Shown here: one piece after another, positions 24,603 to 32,588 of the stretch | Layout: each line of letters starts with the position of its first letter | Numbering within the stretch: position 1 is the first letter of the stretch | Assembly (NCBI GenBank): GCA_024638855.1 | Contig: JAHEJP010000009.1 | Span: forward strand, 1 to 35,836 | Direction: 5' to 3' | Length of the DNA: 35,836 nucleotides | DNA from: Chloroflexota bacterium | GTDB taxonomy: Bacteria; Chloroflexota; Anaerolineae; Promineifilales; Promineifilaceae | Program-made: the position numbers and the translations under genes | Notes under the pieces: generated by a model | Databases searched by the model: none | What the model was told of the DNA's origin: nothing | What the model saw: the letters and a program-made list of their open reading frames with translations, nothing else

Positions 24603-25577
24603 TTATTCATACAACCAACAACGTGCCCAGTGCGCCGGCGCAACTTGTTTCAATTCCGGTTCTTCTTCGACGCAGCGTTCGAGATTATACTCGACGCGCG
24701 CTGTGCATCGAGGCGCGAATTTGCAGCCAGGCGGCAGATTAATCAAGTTCGGCACCGATCCAGGGATCGTCGTCAACTCCTTGTCAGTTTGGCCAAGAAC
24801 CGGTGTCGATCCTATCAAGGCCTGCGTATAGGGATGCTTGGGCAATTCGTACAATTCCTTGACCTCGGCTTTCTCGACGATCCGCCCGGCATACATTACG
24901 TTTACCCGGTCGCACATTTCTGCCACTACCCCAAGATCGTGAGTGATTAAGATGATAGCGGTATCCATCTGAGATTTAAGATTAATCATCAATTCCAGAA
25001 TCTGGGCCTGAATGGTCACATCGAGTGCGGTCGTAGGCTCATCTGCAATCAGCAATTGGGGAACACAAGCCAAAGCCATCGCGATCATGACTCGTTGAGC
25101 CATACCGCCTGACATTTCATGCGGATAGGAATCTGCCCGAGATTCTGGTTCGGGGATGCCCACCATCGCCAGAAGATCGACTGCCCGTTTTTCAGCTTCT
25201 TCCTTGCTGATATCCTGGTGAATCAATAACACCTCAGAAAGCTGATCACCAACCCGAAACACGGGATTCAGACAACTCTGGGGTTGTTGGAAAATCATGG
25301 ATATTTGGTTTCCGCGAATCTCTACCATTTTAGATTCAGGCAAGTCGAGTAAATTCTGATCTTCAAATGTGATCTCACCCTCGACGATGCGCCCAGGTTG
25401 GCTCACCAACCGCATGATCGATAGTGATGTAACGCTTTTACCACAACCTGATTCACCTACCAGACCCAACACTTCGCCAGGCTTGACAACCAGATTAACG
25501 CCATCAACCGCCCGAACAATACCTGCCTCTGTGAAGAAGTAGGTCTTGAGCCCTTCTATCTCTAAAATATTTTCCAC
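24603..25577 (-). CDS. oppD: Oligopeptide/dipeptide ABC transporter ATP-binding protein (OppD type)
   Basis: A 324-residue ATPase partner of OppF. Walker A is GESGCGKS at 41-48, the signature MSGGMAQR at 155-162 and Walker B LLIADEP at 175-181. A C-terminal oligo_HPY region carries CKFAPRC and a further Cys. The YFFTEAGIVRAVDGVNL start is typical of DppD/OppD. It lies 375 bases after the peptide-binding lipoprotein gene on the same strand; that gap contains two dyad-symmetric sites that could control it. Confidence 0.93.
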   Translation of the reverse strand: MENILEIEGLKTYFFTEAGIVRAVDGVNLVVKPGEVLGLVGESGCGKSVTSLSIMRLVSQPGRIVEGEITFEDQNLLDLPESKMVEIRGNQISMIFQQPQSCLNPVFRVGDQLSEVLLIHQDISKEEAEKRAVDLLAMVGIPEPESRADSYPHEMSGGMAQRVMIAMALACVPQLLIADEPTTALDVTIQAQILELMINLKSQMDTAIILITHDLGVVAEMCDRVNVMYAGRIVEKAEVKELYELPKHPYTQALIGSTPVLGQTDKELTTIPGSVPNLINLPPGCKFAPRCTARVEYNLERCVEEEPELKQVAPAHWARCWLYE

Positions 25578-25820
25578 TCGGTTTCCTTGGCTATCCCAAT
25601 TCTTGGTTTATGCAAAACCTGTCTGCCGGCCACCCGCTTATAAAAGCCATTTATCCGCTCTATTCGGTAAGGCTTGATGAGCTAGCAGATTCCAATATCA
25701 AAGATTATCTTTCTGAGATTCCAGCACATGCCTATTGGAGTTCGTGACCCAATCTCCTTGTTTAGTTGATCTAGAGCAAGTAACCCTGGAACAACTATAA
25801 TTTATCGCTTACCCCCATGG

Positions 25821-25836
25821 CGTTACAATTGTAACG
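25821..25836. promoter_or_regulatory. Perfect 16-bp palindrome, candidate operator
   Basis: CGTTACAATTGTAACG is a perfect palindrome about 245 bases upstream of oppD. It shares its TTACAA/TTGTAA half-sites with a second dyad at 25884-25898. It has the size of a dimeric repressor site; the regulator is unknown. Confidence 0.5.
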
Positions 25837-25883
25837 TTGTTGTGTCATTTGCCCAACCAGGTGAATGAAAAAGGGTCATAACA

Positions 25884-25898
25884 TTACAATCTTTGTAA
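25884..25898. promoter_or_regulatory. Second TTACAA-n3-TTGTAA dyad, candidate operator
   Basis: TTACAATCTTTGTAA has the same half-sites as the palindrome at 25821-25836, but separated by three bases instead of none. The centres lie about 62 bases (six helical turns) apart, a spacing that would put both sites on the same DNA face. Confidence 0.45.
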
Positions 25899-25952
25899 AT
25901 TTATTGGTCCTGTCTGTTTAAAAGTCTTTCGAGCTCTCAATGAAACCAATGG

Positions 25953-27944
25953 CTATTCGGCCGGTTCAATATCGATGTCATACAGGTTCCAAAGCTCTGA
26001 CCTTTGGGTTGGATCGACTACGAAATTCTCTATGCCTGGTCGAGCTGCTGCCACCTTCAGGCGCATGAAGAGAGGGATGATTGGCATCTGCTCAGACCAG
26101 ATTCGCAAGGCTTCCTGATGGTATTGTTCATATTCAGGCGTGCCAGGCAACGCGGCCAAGGCGGCATTGCATGCGGCATCAAATTCAGGATTGGCGAATC
26201 CCGTCTCATTATTAAAATTACGATTCCAACCGTTACTAGGATCTGGAATCTGCGATGAGAGGTAGAGGGAACAGTTGGGTACTTCGCTGATCAACCAGGG
26301 GAAGGCGGCCAGATCAAATTGACGGCCGAACAAAGGTCCCTCAGGTCCATCAGCAAAATATTGATCGGAATTCAAGAAATTTACCTCTACCTCTACCTTG
26401 CATTCCGCTAAGTTTTCTTGAAAGATAGAAGCGATCCGCTCGCCCATTTCGTTGCCAGTTGAACTCAGCAAGCTCACCTTAAAAGGTGTACCGCTTAACT
26501 GATCTTCACGTAGCCCATCCTCATCCGCATCTGCGAATCCTGCTTGATCTAGAAGGGTGTTAGCTGCAGCCACATCGTGAGGCCAGCGTGTCATATCCTC
26601 TGGAATTAAAGGATGGATAGGAGGAATATATGCATCGACAATCTCCCCTCGACCAAACAACAATTCATCTACCATCCGTTGGCGATCGGTACACATGACG
26701 AATGCCTGGCGGACCCTCATATCTTCAAACCAATCCGGCTGAGTATTCTCAAATCCTTCAATTGTATCAATCCCGAAATCAATATGTTCGAATACTGTAC
26801 CGGACTCGAAGTACGGGACTAACAAGCCATTCTTTTCTGCGTCTAACAAGAAGGTGATGTCCTGAACAGAGATGCTATCACTCGTGGCGATGTCACATTC
26901 TCCAGATAATAATTGAGCCATAAGCTGGCTACTTGAAGACACAAATTGAATCCGAACGGCGTCAACTCGTGGAATGCCTTCCTCTGCCAGATAGTAATTC
27001 TCATTTTTTACCAAGTTCATGTGATCGCCATTCACCCAATCACTCAGCACAAACGGACCGTGGCTAATTGGCTGTCGATTCGCTTCCTCTGCAACAAGCA
27101 ATTCTCCGGCCGAGTATCCTCCCCAAAAATGCCGCGGGTACGGCGTCCAGATATTGGTAAAATAGTTGGTGTCAAGATTACCGGGGATCGCTTTCCACTC
27201 CAGACTTAAATCGCCAGTAGCTTCATAAGAAGCTGTTCGTTTGATCAGCTCTTTGGTTGTGGGTGTTTGGGGATCAGCCGCCAATTCAAAACTATAGACT
27301 GAGTCATCGGCCGAGACAGGCACCCCATCAGACCATACCAGGGGCTTTAAGGTAAAATCAACGACCATTTGAGACATCGAGATGGGCGAACCATCAAACT
27401 CAACGATGTTGCCTGATGAATCTTTGACCCTGACTCCGGTCGTTAAAGTCGTAACATCATCGTTAATATCCAATACCTTGTCCCCTTCCTGGACCGAAAT
27501 GGGGACGATGACCGCGTCGCCATCAGCCAGGCTCGGTAGCTTCTCGATCCCTCGCGCTTGATAAGAATACCCCAGGCTGGTGACCATCGATTCATAGACA
27601 CCTTCCAAGACGTGAGTAGTGGCCTGTTCAAGCCTCGGCCGGCTATAAGGATATAATGAATTGGGCTCCTCTCCAATACAAATGACGACTTCTTTTATGA
27701 ATGTTTCTTCAGACTGTGGTTCGGGCGAAACCTCTACCACCTCAGTCTCCACGACGATCCGTGTGACCTCTAATGTAGGCGGTTCTTCATCCGCCTCTGC
27801 CAGAGCTGACTCGGCAACAGTCGGCGCTAACCCGGCCGCAGGTCCTGAATCCTCAACTTGTGTACGACAAGCTGATATTGCCACAACAACGATTATTGCG
27901 TTGGTCGCGATTAGAGACCACCCTCTTCGACTTGACATGATCAT
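25953..27944 (-). CDS. Peptide ABC transporter substrate-binding lipoprotein (SBP family 5)
   Basis: A 663-residue extracellular solute-binding protein of family 5, which captures peptides or similar ligands outside the membrane. It begins with a lipoprotein signal: basic residues (SSRRGW), a hydrophobic stretch and the lipobox AISAC, with the acylated Cys at about residue 26. A Glu/Pro/Val-rich tether (about 30-80) is followed by the binding domain, recognisable from the CIGEEPNSLYPY start, the KPLVWSDGVPVSADDSVYSFE motif typical of family 5 and GPFVLSDWVNGDHMNLVKNENYY. GGAGG lies 7 bases before the ATG at 27944, which supports that start. It is transcribed from a consensus promoter at 28114-28141 and is followed by two ATPases. 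No permease is in the window. Confidence 0.93.
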   Translation of the reverse strand: MIMSSRRGWSLIATNAIIVVVAISACRTQVEDSGPAAGLAPTVAESALAEADEEPPTLEVTRIVVETEVVEVSPEPQSEETFIKEVVICIGEEPNSLYPYSRPRLEQATTHVLEGVYESMVTSLGYSYQARGIEKLPSLADGDAVIVPISVQEGDKVLDINDDVTTLTTGVRVKDSSGNIVEFDGSPISMSQMVVDFTLKPLVWSDGVPVSADDSVYSFELAADPQTPTTKELIKRTASYEATGDLSLEWKAIPGNLDTNYFTNIWTPYPRHFWGGYSAGELLVAEEANRQPISHGPFVLSDWVNGDHMNLVKNENYYLAEEGIPRVDAVRIQFVSSSSQLMAQLLSGECDIATSDSISVQDITFLLDAEKNGLLVPYFESGTVFEHIDFGIDTIEGFENTQPDWFEDMRVRQAFVMCTDRQRMVDELLFGRGEIVDAYIPPIHPLIPEDMTRWPHDVAAANTLLDQAGFADADEDGLREDQLSGTPFKVSLLSSTGNEMGERIASIFQENLAECKVEVEVNFLNSDQYFADGPEGPLFGRQFDLAAFPWLISEVPNCSLYLSSQIPDPSNGWNRNFNNETGFANPEFDAACNAALAALPGTPEYEQYHQEALRIWSEQMPIIPLFMRLKVAAARPGIENFVVDPTQRSELWNLYDIDIEPAE

Positions 27945-28012
27945 ACCTTCCTCCTTTTCTCCTTGATCAAGTGGACTAAGCGCAATTCTCCTCAGCGCTC
28001 ATATTGGTGGGG

Positions 28013-28035
28013 GAGGTTCAATGCATTAACACCTC
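28013..28035. repeat. Imperfect inverted repeat in the lipoprotein leader
   Basis: GAGGT (28013-28017) and ACCTC (28031-28035) flank an AATGCATT core (28020-28027). It lies about 70-95 bases downstream of the predicted transcription start, so it could be an operator or an mRNA hairpin. Confidence 0.3.
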
Positions 28036-28113
28036 GTGCTCCTTAACAGAGAGGGCCGGGTGTACGGCAACGATCGAACACGGACTGGTCTTAACTCATG
28101 CACGTAGCCAAGA

Positions 28114-28141
28114 ATTATAGAATGAACAACAAGAATGTCAA
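28114..28141 (-). promoter_or_regulatory. Perfect-consensus sigma70 promoter of the peptide-binding lipoprotein
   Basis: On the minus strand TTGACA (28136-28141), a 16-base spacer and TATAAT (28114-28119). Both hexamers match consensus exactly. The transcript should start near 28107. Confidence 0.8.
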
Positions 28142-28245
28142 AAAGGGCGATTTAGCTACCCTAGTGGGGCAAGTATGTAGAAAAATGGTAGCGGTATGAA
28201 CTAAATTGTGGGACTGGACCCCGTGACCCCCTGAGAGGCGAGTTT

Positions 28246-31200
28246 CTACTTATAAATGATGTTTAGATGAGGTTGCAGATTAATTAGTCCTTCACGGCTT
28301 GAAAATGTACGGGTCGCATCATCCTCGATCAACATGCAAAAGCCGTGATTATCGGCCGGATTAGCATGTTGGGATCGAACAAAGTTTGTCACGTTCCAGC
28401 TATATTCACCCGGAGTCAGAGAGACTTCGGTTGATATAGATTCATCAAAATTACAAACTGGCCGGCCCTGGCTATCTTCGGTCCACTCTTCCGTCGCCAG
28501 GCCTAATTTCACTTCAGCGTTCGGGCTGATCCCGGATGTAAGCGACAAGAACATAAACGCCTGCTGAATATCCGCGCCGGGGGGAACGGTAGTCACGTCA
28601 AAGCTTATCGCTATCAAACCATCAGAACAGATAAAAGATAGTGGGCAAATATCGGTCACATTCTTGGACAAGATGAGCTCGCCAGTACCGCCAAAAGTAG
28701 GAAGCGGTGTGGCCGTCGGACAAGGCTGTCCTTGAAGACACAGGATGAGTAAGAGAGGCCTGTTTCCAGCCGGCCAGTAACGGTCTGCTTCGGCCAATAG
28801 CTGGACAGTCACCGGTGTCGGCGTAAAGGTTGGCGACGGTGTCAGTGAGGCCGTGGGCGTAGCCGTAGGTTCAGGTGTGCCGGTGGGCGTGGCCGTCGGA
28901 GGTGGCGTTGCTGTTGGCAATTGTAACGGATCACCGCCACCAGCAACTTCAACGCCATCAGTCACCCCGTCGCCGTCCGTGTCCGGGTTTGTAGGTGATG
29001 TCTTATAGATATTTACCTCTTCACCGTCCAACAAGGTGTCTCCATCAGAGTCTTGTTGCTTTGGATTGGTACCATGTTGGTTTACCTCCTGACCATCGTT
29101 CAAGCCATCTCCATCTGTATCGGGATTATCAGGATCAGTGCCCAATACCGTTTCAGACTGATTGCTGAGGCCATCACCATCATCATCACCCTCAGCCTCG
29201 GCCGTAAGCGCCTGGGAAGTAGCCGTAACGGCCGAAGCGCCTTCAAACTGAGCGGTTGCATCAGCCGCGGCAGTGCCTAGGGCTTCTTCTGTCTGGACAG
29301 CGCTTAGAAATACCTTGGTTGCTGCTTCGGCAGTTCGGGTAGCTTCGTTGTTCCGACCATTCCAGAAGGCAAATAAACCGGCGCTGGCAATACACAGTAC
29401 GAGGCCTAAAGCGATTAATAATGGCAGTAACCAGGACGGGATCACCGGTTTCACATCTAACTGTCCAGCCAGTTGACGACGGTCAGAAGCCTGGGTGCCC
29501 ACTAATACTTCAAAAGGTAGGTTCTTGGACCGGCCAAAGAATGGACGCTCCTTGGCCTTCAAATTCAGATCGGTTGTGCCTCGTTGACCAGGGCCCAGTC
29601 GCAACCGGCCTTGTTGGCCATCAAACTGAATTGCCTCACCAGGGTCACGTCCTGTTACGCTAAAATTGGTTTCTGCATTGCCTTGGTTTCGGACCAGAAC
29701 CCGGCAAACACCTCCATTACTCAGGCGTTTAGGACGCATATCGACGCTGAATCGAGTAAATGACTGGACCATCACCTGGCCATCAACGGCCGCTGATTCG
29801 GTAGCATCAGACGACGAACGAATCACCAGGCGGTATGGATGTGGACCGGCCGTGGCAGTGCTGTCCATCGGTGGTTGAATCGTCGCCGACAAGGCGCCAT
29901 TAGCACCAGGCATCAACTGGATCGAATCCTGGCTAATTGTCACCCATTCGGCTGGCAATTTTTGCACTGCTACCTGGAAGTGATCGACTGTCATGCCTTG
30001 ATTAAGCAACTCAACCTGTAGATCCGCCCTTCCCCCTGGCGTAACCTCGATATTAGTCGGCTGAACCACCAGGCTCAACCGTCCACTATTACTATTTACC
30101 TGAGTACCTCCGATCTCGGCTGCGGCCATTGCCGTCGCCGCGAAGCTACGACCAGCAGCGGTCGGGCCTACAGGGGCAGGCCCTCGAGCTTGTTCCATTC
30201 GCAGGAAATACGGGCCGATACGCACCGTCTGGCCCGGTTCCCATGCCTCCGGTAAATCGGGCAACAGGCGACTATTTTCCAGGAAAGTGCCGTTGGTACT
30301 GCCAACATCCACAATAGTCCAGCCACCGCGTGGGCTTTGTTCCAGGCGTGCATGAACCCGGGATATTCCTTCAGCAGGTAGGACAATTTCGTTATCACTG
30401 GACCGGCCAATACTGTAACGTTTTTTATCCAGATTTTGGGCATGTGGCGATTCTCCCTTCTTAGCGATCAGAACTCTGGCTTGTCCAGGCAGCGCGGTCA
30501 AATCGTAACCCATGCGGCTCGGTTCAACTATGGATTGGGCTGGTATCAACTGGGTCACCAAACTAATAACAGATTGCGCCGGCGCAAATTGGGTGACGTC
30601 GGCATCGGTTAAGCCGGCCGCTGCCCGCCGCAGATCATCGGCCATTTCCTGTCCGGTCTGGTAGCGGTCGTCAGGTTGTTTGGCGATGGATCGTTCAATC
30701 ACTGTTGCCACTGCCGCCGGCACGCCTGGCCGGATCTGTTGAGGTGACGGTGGTTCTTCGTTGATGTGTTTCATGACCGCATCTGTCGGCGATTTGATAT
30801 CGAATGGCAATTGACCGGTGGCTAATTGATAAAGCATGATACCAAGTGAATATAAATCGGAACGCCCATCAAGCTCCTTGCCCAGGCACTGTTCTGGCGA
30901 CATATATGGCAAAGTCCCCATGAAAGTACCGGTCCGGGTTTGCACACCTCCTTCCAGTAATTTGGCGAGTCCAAAATCCGTGACGATAGCTCTTACTGGC
31001 AACCCTCCCGGCCTATTTGGTTGGTCAACCGGTTTCAGAAGGACATTATCAGGTTTAATATCCCGGTGAATGACACCTTGCCTATGAGCGTAGCCCAGGG
31101 CATCAGCTACCTGGGCGATGGTGTAAAGCGATTCGCTAAGCTTAACAACTTGATTATTGTCTTGTACGTGTTTGATATACGTACCCAGACTAGCTCCGGG

Positions 31201-31479
31201 TACGAACTCCATAATCATGTAAGATAGGTTTTGTTCGTACTCGTAGTCATAAATATTGACAATGGAGGGATGATCGCCAAGACGGGCCGCGGCCTGAGCT
31301 TCTTGCAAGAAACGTTGCTGAAACTCTGGCTGTTTGGCAAATTGGGGATGCATCACCTTTACGGCGACTGCTCTGGCAAGGGTCAGGTCAAAAGCTTTAT
31401 AAACTGCGCCCATGCCGCCCTCGCCTAAAAGAGAATCGATCCTATAATTTTTGATTTGCCTTCCTACCAGGTTTATCAT
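28246..31479 (-). CDS. Transmembrane Ser/Thr protein kinase with FHA, calcium-repeat and DNRLRE-like domains
   Basis: A 1077-residue multidomain protein. Residues 12-285 are a complete Hanks-type kinase: glycine loop GEGGMG (19-24), K41, HRDIKPDN with catalytic D140, DFG at 168-170 and an SPE motif near 194. An FHA domain follows at about 335-430 (GRS 358-360, S373xxH376, NGT 396-398), a phosphothreonine reader. Residues 465-680 form two beta-rich, Ig-like repeats. The only clear membrane helix is at 682-706. Beyond it lie thrombospondin-3-like DxDGDG repeats (764-850), a Pro/Thr-rich linker (854-890) and a C-terminal beta-sandwich resembling DNRLRE/CBM96 domains, probably outside the cell. 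It starts 3 bases after the FHA-tail gene, so it is cotranscribed with eCIS-type genes. Confidence 0.9.
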   Translation of the reverse strand: MINLVGRQIKNYRIDSLLGEGGMGAVYKAFDLTLARAVAVKVMHPQFAKQPEFQQRFLQEAQAAARLGDHPSIVNIYDYEYEQNLSYMIMEFVPGASLGTYIKHVQDNNQVVKLSESLYTIAQVADALGYAHRQGVIHRDIKPDNVLLKPVDQPNRPGGLPVRAIVTDFGLAKLLEGGVQTRTGTFMGTLPYMSPEQCLGKELDGRSDLYSLGIMLYQLATGQLPFDIKSPTDAVMKHINEEPPSPQQIRPGVPAAVATVIERSIAKQPDDRYQTGQEMADDLRRAAAGLTDADVTQFAPAQSVISLVTQLIPAQSIVEPSRMGYDLTALPGQARVLIAKKGESPHAQNLDKKRYSIGRSSDNEIVLPAEGISRVHARLEQSPRGGWTIVDVGSTNGTFLENSRLLPDLPEAWEPGQTVRIGPYFLRMEQARGPAPVGPTAAGRSFAATAMAAAEIGGTQVNSNSGRLSLVVQPTNIEVTPGGRADLQVELLNQGMTVDHFQVAVQKLPAEWVTISQDSIQLMPGANGALSATIQPPMDSTATAGPHPYRLVIRSSSDATESAAVDGQVMVQSFTRFSVDMRPKRLSNGGVCRVLVRNQGNAETNFSVTGRDPGEAIQFDGQQGRLRLGPGQRGTTDLNLKAKERPFFGRSKNLPFEVLVGTQASDRRQLAGQLDVKPVIPSWLLPLLIALGLVLCIASAGLFAFWNGRNNEATRTAEAATKVFLSAVQTEEALGTAAADATAQFEGASAVTATSQALTAEAEGDDDGDGLSNQSETVLGTDPDNPDTDGDGLNDGQEVNQHGTNPKQQDSDGDTLLDGEEVNIYKTSPTNPDTDGDGVTDGVEVAGGGDPLQLPTATPPPTATPTGTPEPTATPTASLTPSPTFTPTPVTVQLLAEADRYWPAGNRPLLLILCLQGQPCPTATPLPTFGGTGELILSKNVTDICPLSFICSDGLIAISFDVTTVPPGADIQQAFMFLSLTSGISPNAEVKLGLATEEWTEDSQGRPVCNFDESISTEVSLTPGEYSWNVTNFVRSQHANPADNHGFCMLIEDDATRTFSSREGLINLQPHLNIIYK
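28810..28920 (-). repeat. Pro/Thr-rich low-complexity linker coding region
   Basis: Codes for the PTATP/TPTPT-type linker (residues 854-890) of the kinase, between the calcium-binding repeats and the C-terminal domain. Such linkers are frequent in Chloroflexota surface proteins and may vary in length. Confidence 0.6.
28930..29190 (-). repeat. Thrombospondin type 3-like calcium-binding repeats in the kinase
   Basis: Codes for residues 764-850, with four DxDGDG-type loops (DDDGDGLSN, DTDGDGLND, DSDGDTLLD, DTDGDGVTD) spaced about 22-26 residues apart. In related proteins these loops bind calcium and stiffen extracellular stalks. Confidence 0.8.
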
Positions 31480-31482
31480 GTG

Positions 31483-32454
31483 CTACTTATTCCTCTTGCG
31501 GCTTGTCTTGAACAACAGTTGGTAATTTGTGTGAGCCGGCTTATTAGCATCCACGATTCTTTCGATTAGTTGGCGATCTACTTCTTTTTCAGCCAAGGGC
31601 ATCTTGACCTTAAATGTAAAAGGATCTTCATCTTTCTCCAAGTCAACTATCTCCGGTTCTACGCCGGTATATATTTCCAGCACTCTAGACAGAGCCCAAG
31701 CAGTTCCCCGGCGAGCAAATATCTCGTGAGCTTCTTCCAAAAGGGTACGCTTCTGCTCTTCGGACCAACTTGGATCAAAGCCAATCGAGAACCAATTCGC
31801 CAGCCAGGGCAAGAATCCGGGCGGTGCCGTCTTTGGGTCAAGATAGAGATCAAAGTTATCGACGTTCCATTCGATAGGTGTGATAACTGAATCAAATATG
31901 GCCAAGAATCGCGCCATGAAGTCAGTATGATAAATGCCAGGTAGGTATTCCAAGAAACGGCTATTGGTTCGTGATAGACCTGGCGGTGGTTCGCTGTAGT
32001 CGAAAAGATCCGCACCCTCCTCTGGCGGCAGAGGTGGCGGAGCTGGGGGGGGCTTCTCCAGTTCGGGCTCTGGTTCGGGCTCTGGTTCCGGCTCAGGTTT
32101 TGGCTCTGGTTCGGGTTTTGGTTTAGGCGCTATAACCGGTTCAACTGCGATCTGTTCGAATACTAATTCAAAAGGACCGACCTGGATTTTTGCGCCACTC
32201 TCCAAAGCTGCAGGAGTATTTGCTTTGAGAGCCTGACCATTTAAACCGGTGCCATTTGCACTTCCAAGGTCCATGAGTTCGCATTTAGTTGCCGCACATT
32301 CGATTTGGGCATGTTTACGCGAGATCATGGGATGGTTTAAGCGGATATCGGTGCCCACCTGCCGGCCGATGATCGTCTTTCCCTCGGCCAATTCAATGGT
32401 CTCCACAAATTCAGGCCCAGTGATGTTCATACGGCGAATGTATTCTTCAGCCAT
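31483..32454 (-). CDS. FHA domain fused to P2 gpI/TIGR02242-type phage tail (baseplate) protein
   Basis: A 323-residue fusion. Residues of about 10-100 are an FHA domain with its binding residues intact (GR at 30-31, SRKH at 45-48, NGT at 67-69). Residues 103-150 are a rigid Pro/Glu/Lys-rich linker encoded by a 12-bp tandem repeat. Residues of about 161-318 match the tail-protein-I family found in contractile phages and extracellular contractile injection systems: SRFLEYLPGIYHTDF, then FDSVITPIEWNVDNF, PPGFLPWLANWFSI and RGTAWALSRVLEIYTG. The last part helps join tail fibres or the baseplate in related machines. AAAGGA precedes the ATG. The adjacent Ser/Thr kinase gene starts 3 bases downstream. 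A phosphothreonine reader on an injection-machine part suggests regulated assembly; that is inference. Confidence 0.88.
   Translation of the reverse strand: MAEEYIRRMNITGPEFVETIELAEGKTIIGRQVGTDIRLNHPMISRKHAQIECAATKCELMDLGSANGTGLNGQALKANTPAALESGAKIQVGPFELVFEQIAVEPVIAPKPKPEPEPKPEPEPEPEPEPELEKPPPAPPPLPPEEGADLFDYSEPPPGLSRTNSRFLEYLPGIYHTDFMARFLAIFDSVITPIEWNVDNFDLYLDPKTAPPGFLPWLANWFSIGFDPSWSEEQKRTLLEEAHEIFARRGTAWALSRVLEIYTGVEPEIVDLEKDEDPFTFKVKMPLAEKEVDRQLIERIVDANKPAHTNYQLLFKTSRKRNK
32061..32132 (-). repeat. 12-bp tandem repeat coding the Pro-Glu linker
   Basis: Five copies of a 12-base unit (plus-strand form GTTCGGGCTCTG and variants) run from 32061 to 32120, followed by a degenerate sixth. Each codes for four residues of the PEPE/PKPE type in the linker between the FHA and tail domains. 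Slippage could change the linker length in steps of four residues. Confidence 0.85.
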
Positions 32455-32588
32455 CCTGTTATCCTTTGGTTAACTGGCAACGATCATTTTTCAGCCTCTC
32501 ACCTTTCAACGGGTGACGGGGTAAGAGAAGTGTTGAGTCGGATTATTGATGTAACTGACAGAAGCCCTATCCATGATCATGGGGACTC

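Larger units (their letters stand above)
25578..25952 (-). other. 375-base spacer between binding protein and ATPase genes
   Basis: No coding frame with a usable start is seen. The spacer holds the two TTACAA/TTGTAA dyads listed separately. No T-rich terminator follows the lipoprotein gene, so some read-through into oppD is possible. The usual two permease genes of this transporter type, each near 900 bases, cannot fit here. Confidence 0.5.
27945..28245 (-). other. Spacer and long leader of the peptide-binding lipoprotein gene
   Basis: About 300 bases between the kinase gene and the lipoprotein gene. It holds a consensus promoter (28114-28141) and a leader of about 163 bases with an inverted repeat (28013-28035). 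A very short frame in the leader (MSAEENCA) has no support. No T-run terminator follows the kinase gene. Confidence 0.5.

Noticed and set aside
28195-28245. GC-rich repeats after the kinase gene as a terminator
   Set aside because: The GGGGTC repeats are direct rather than well paired, and no T-run follows.
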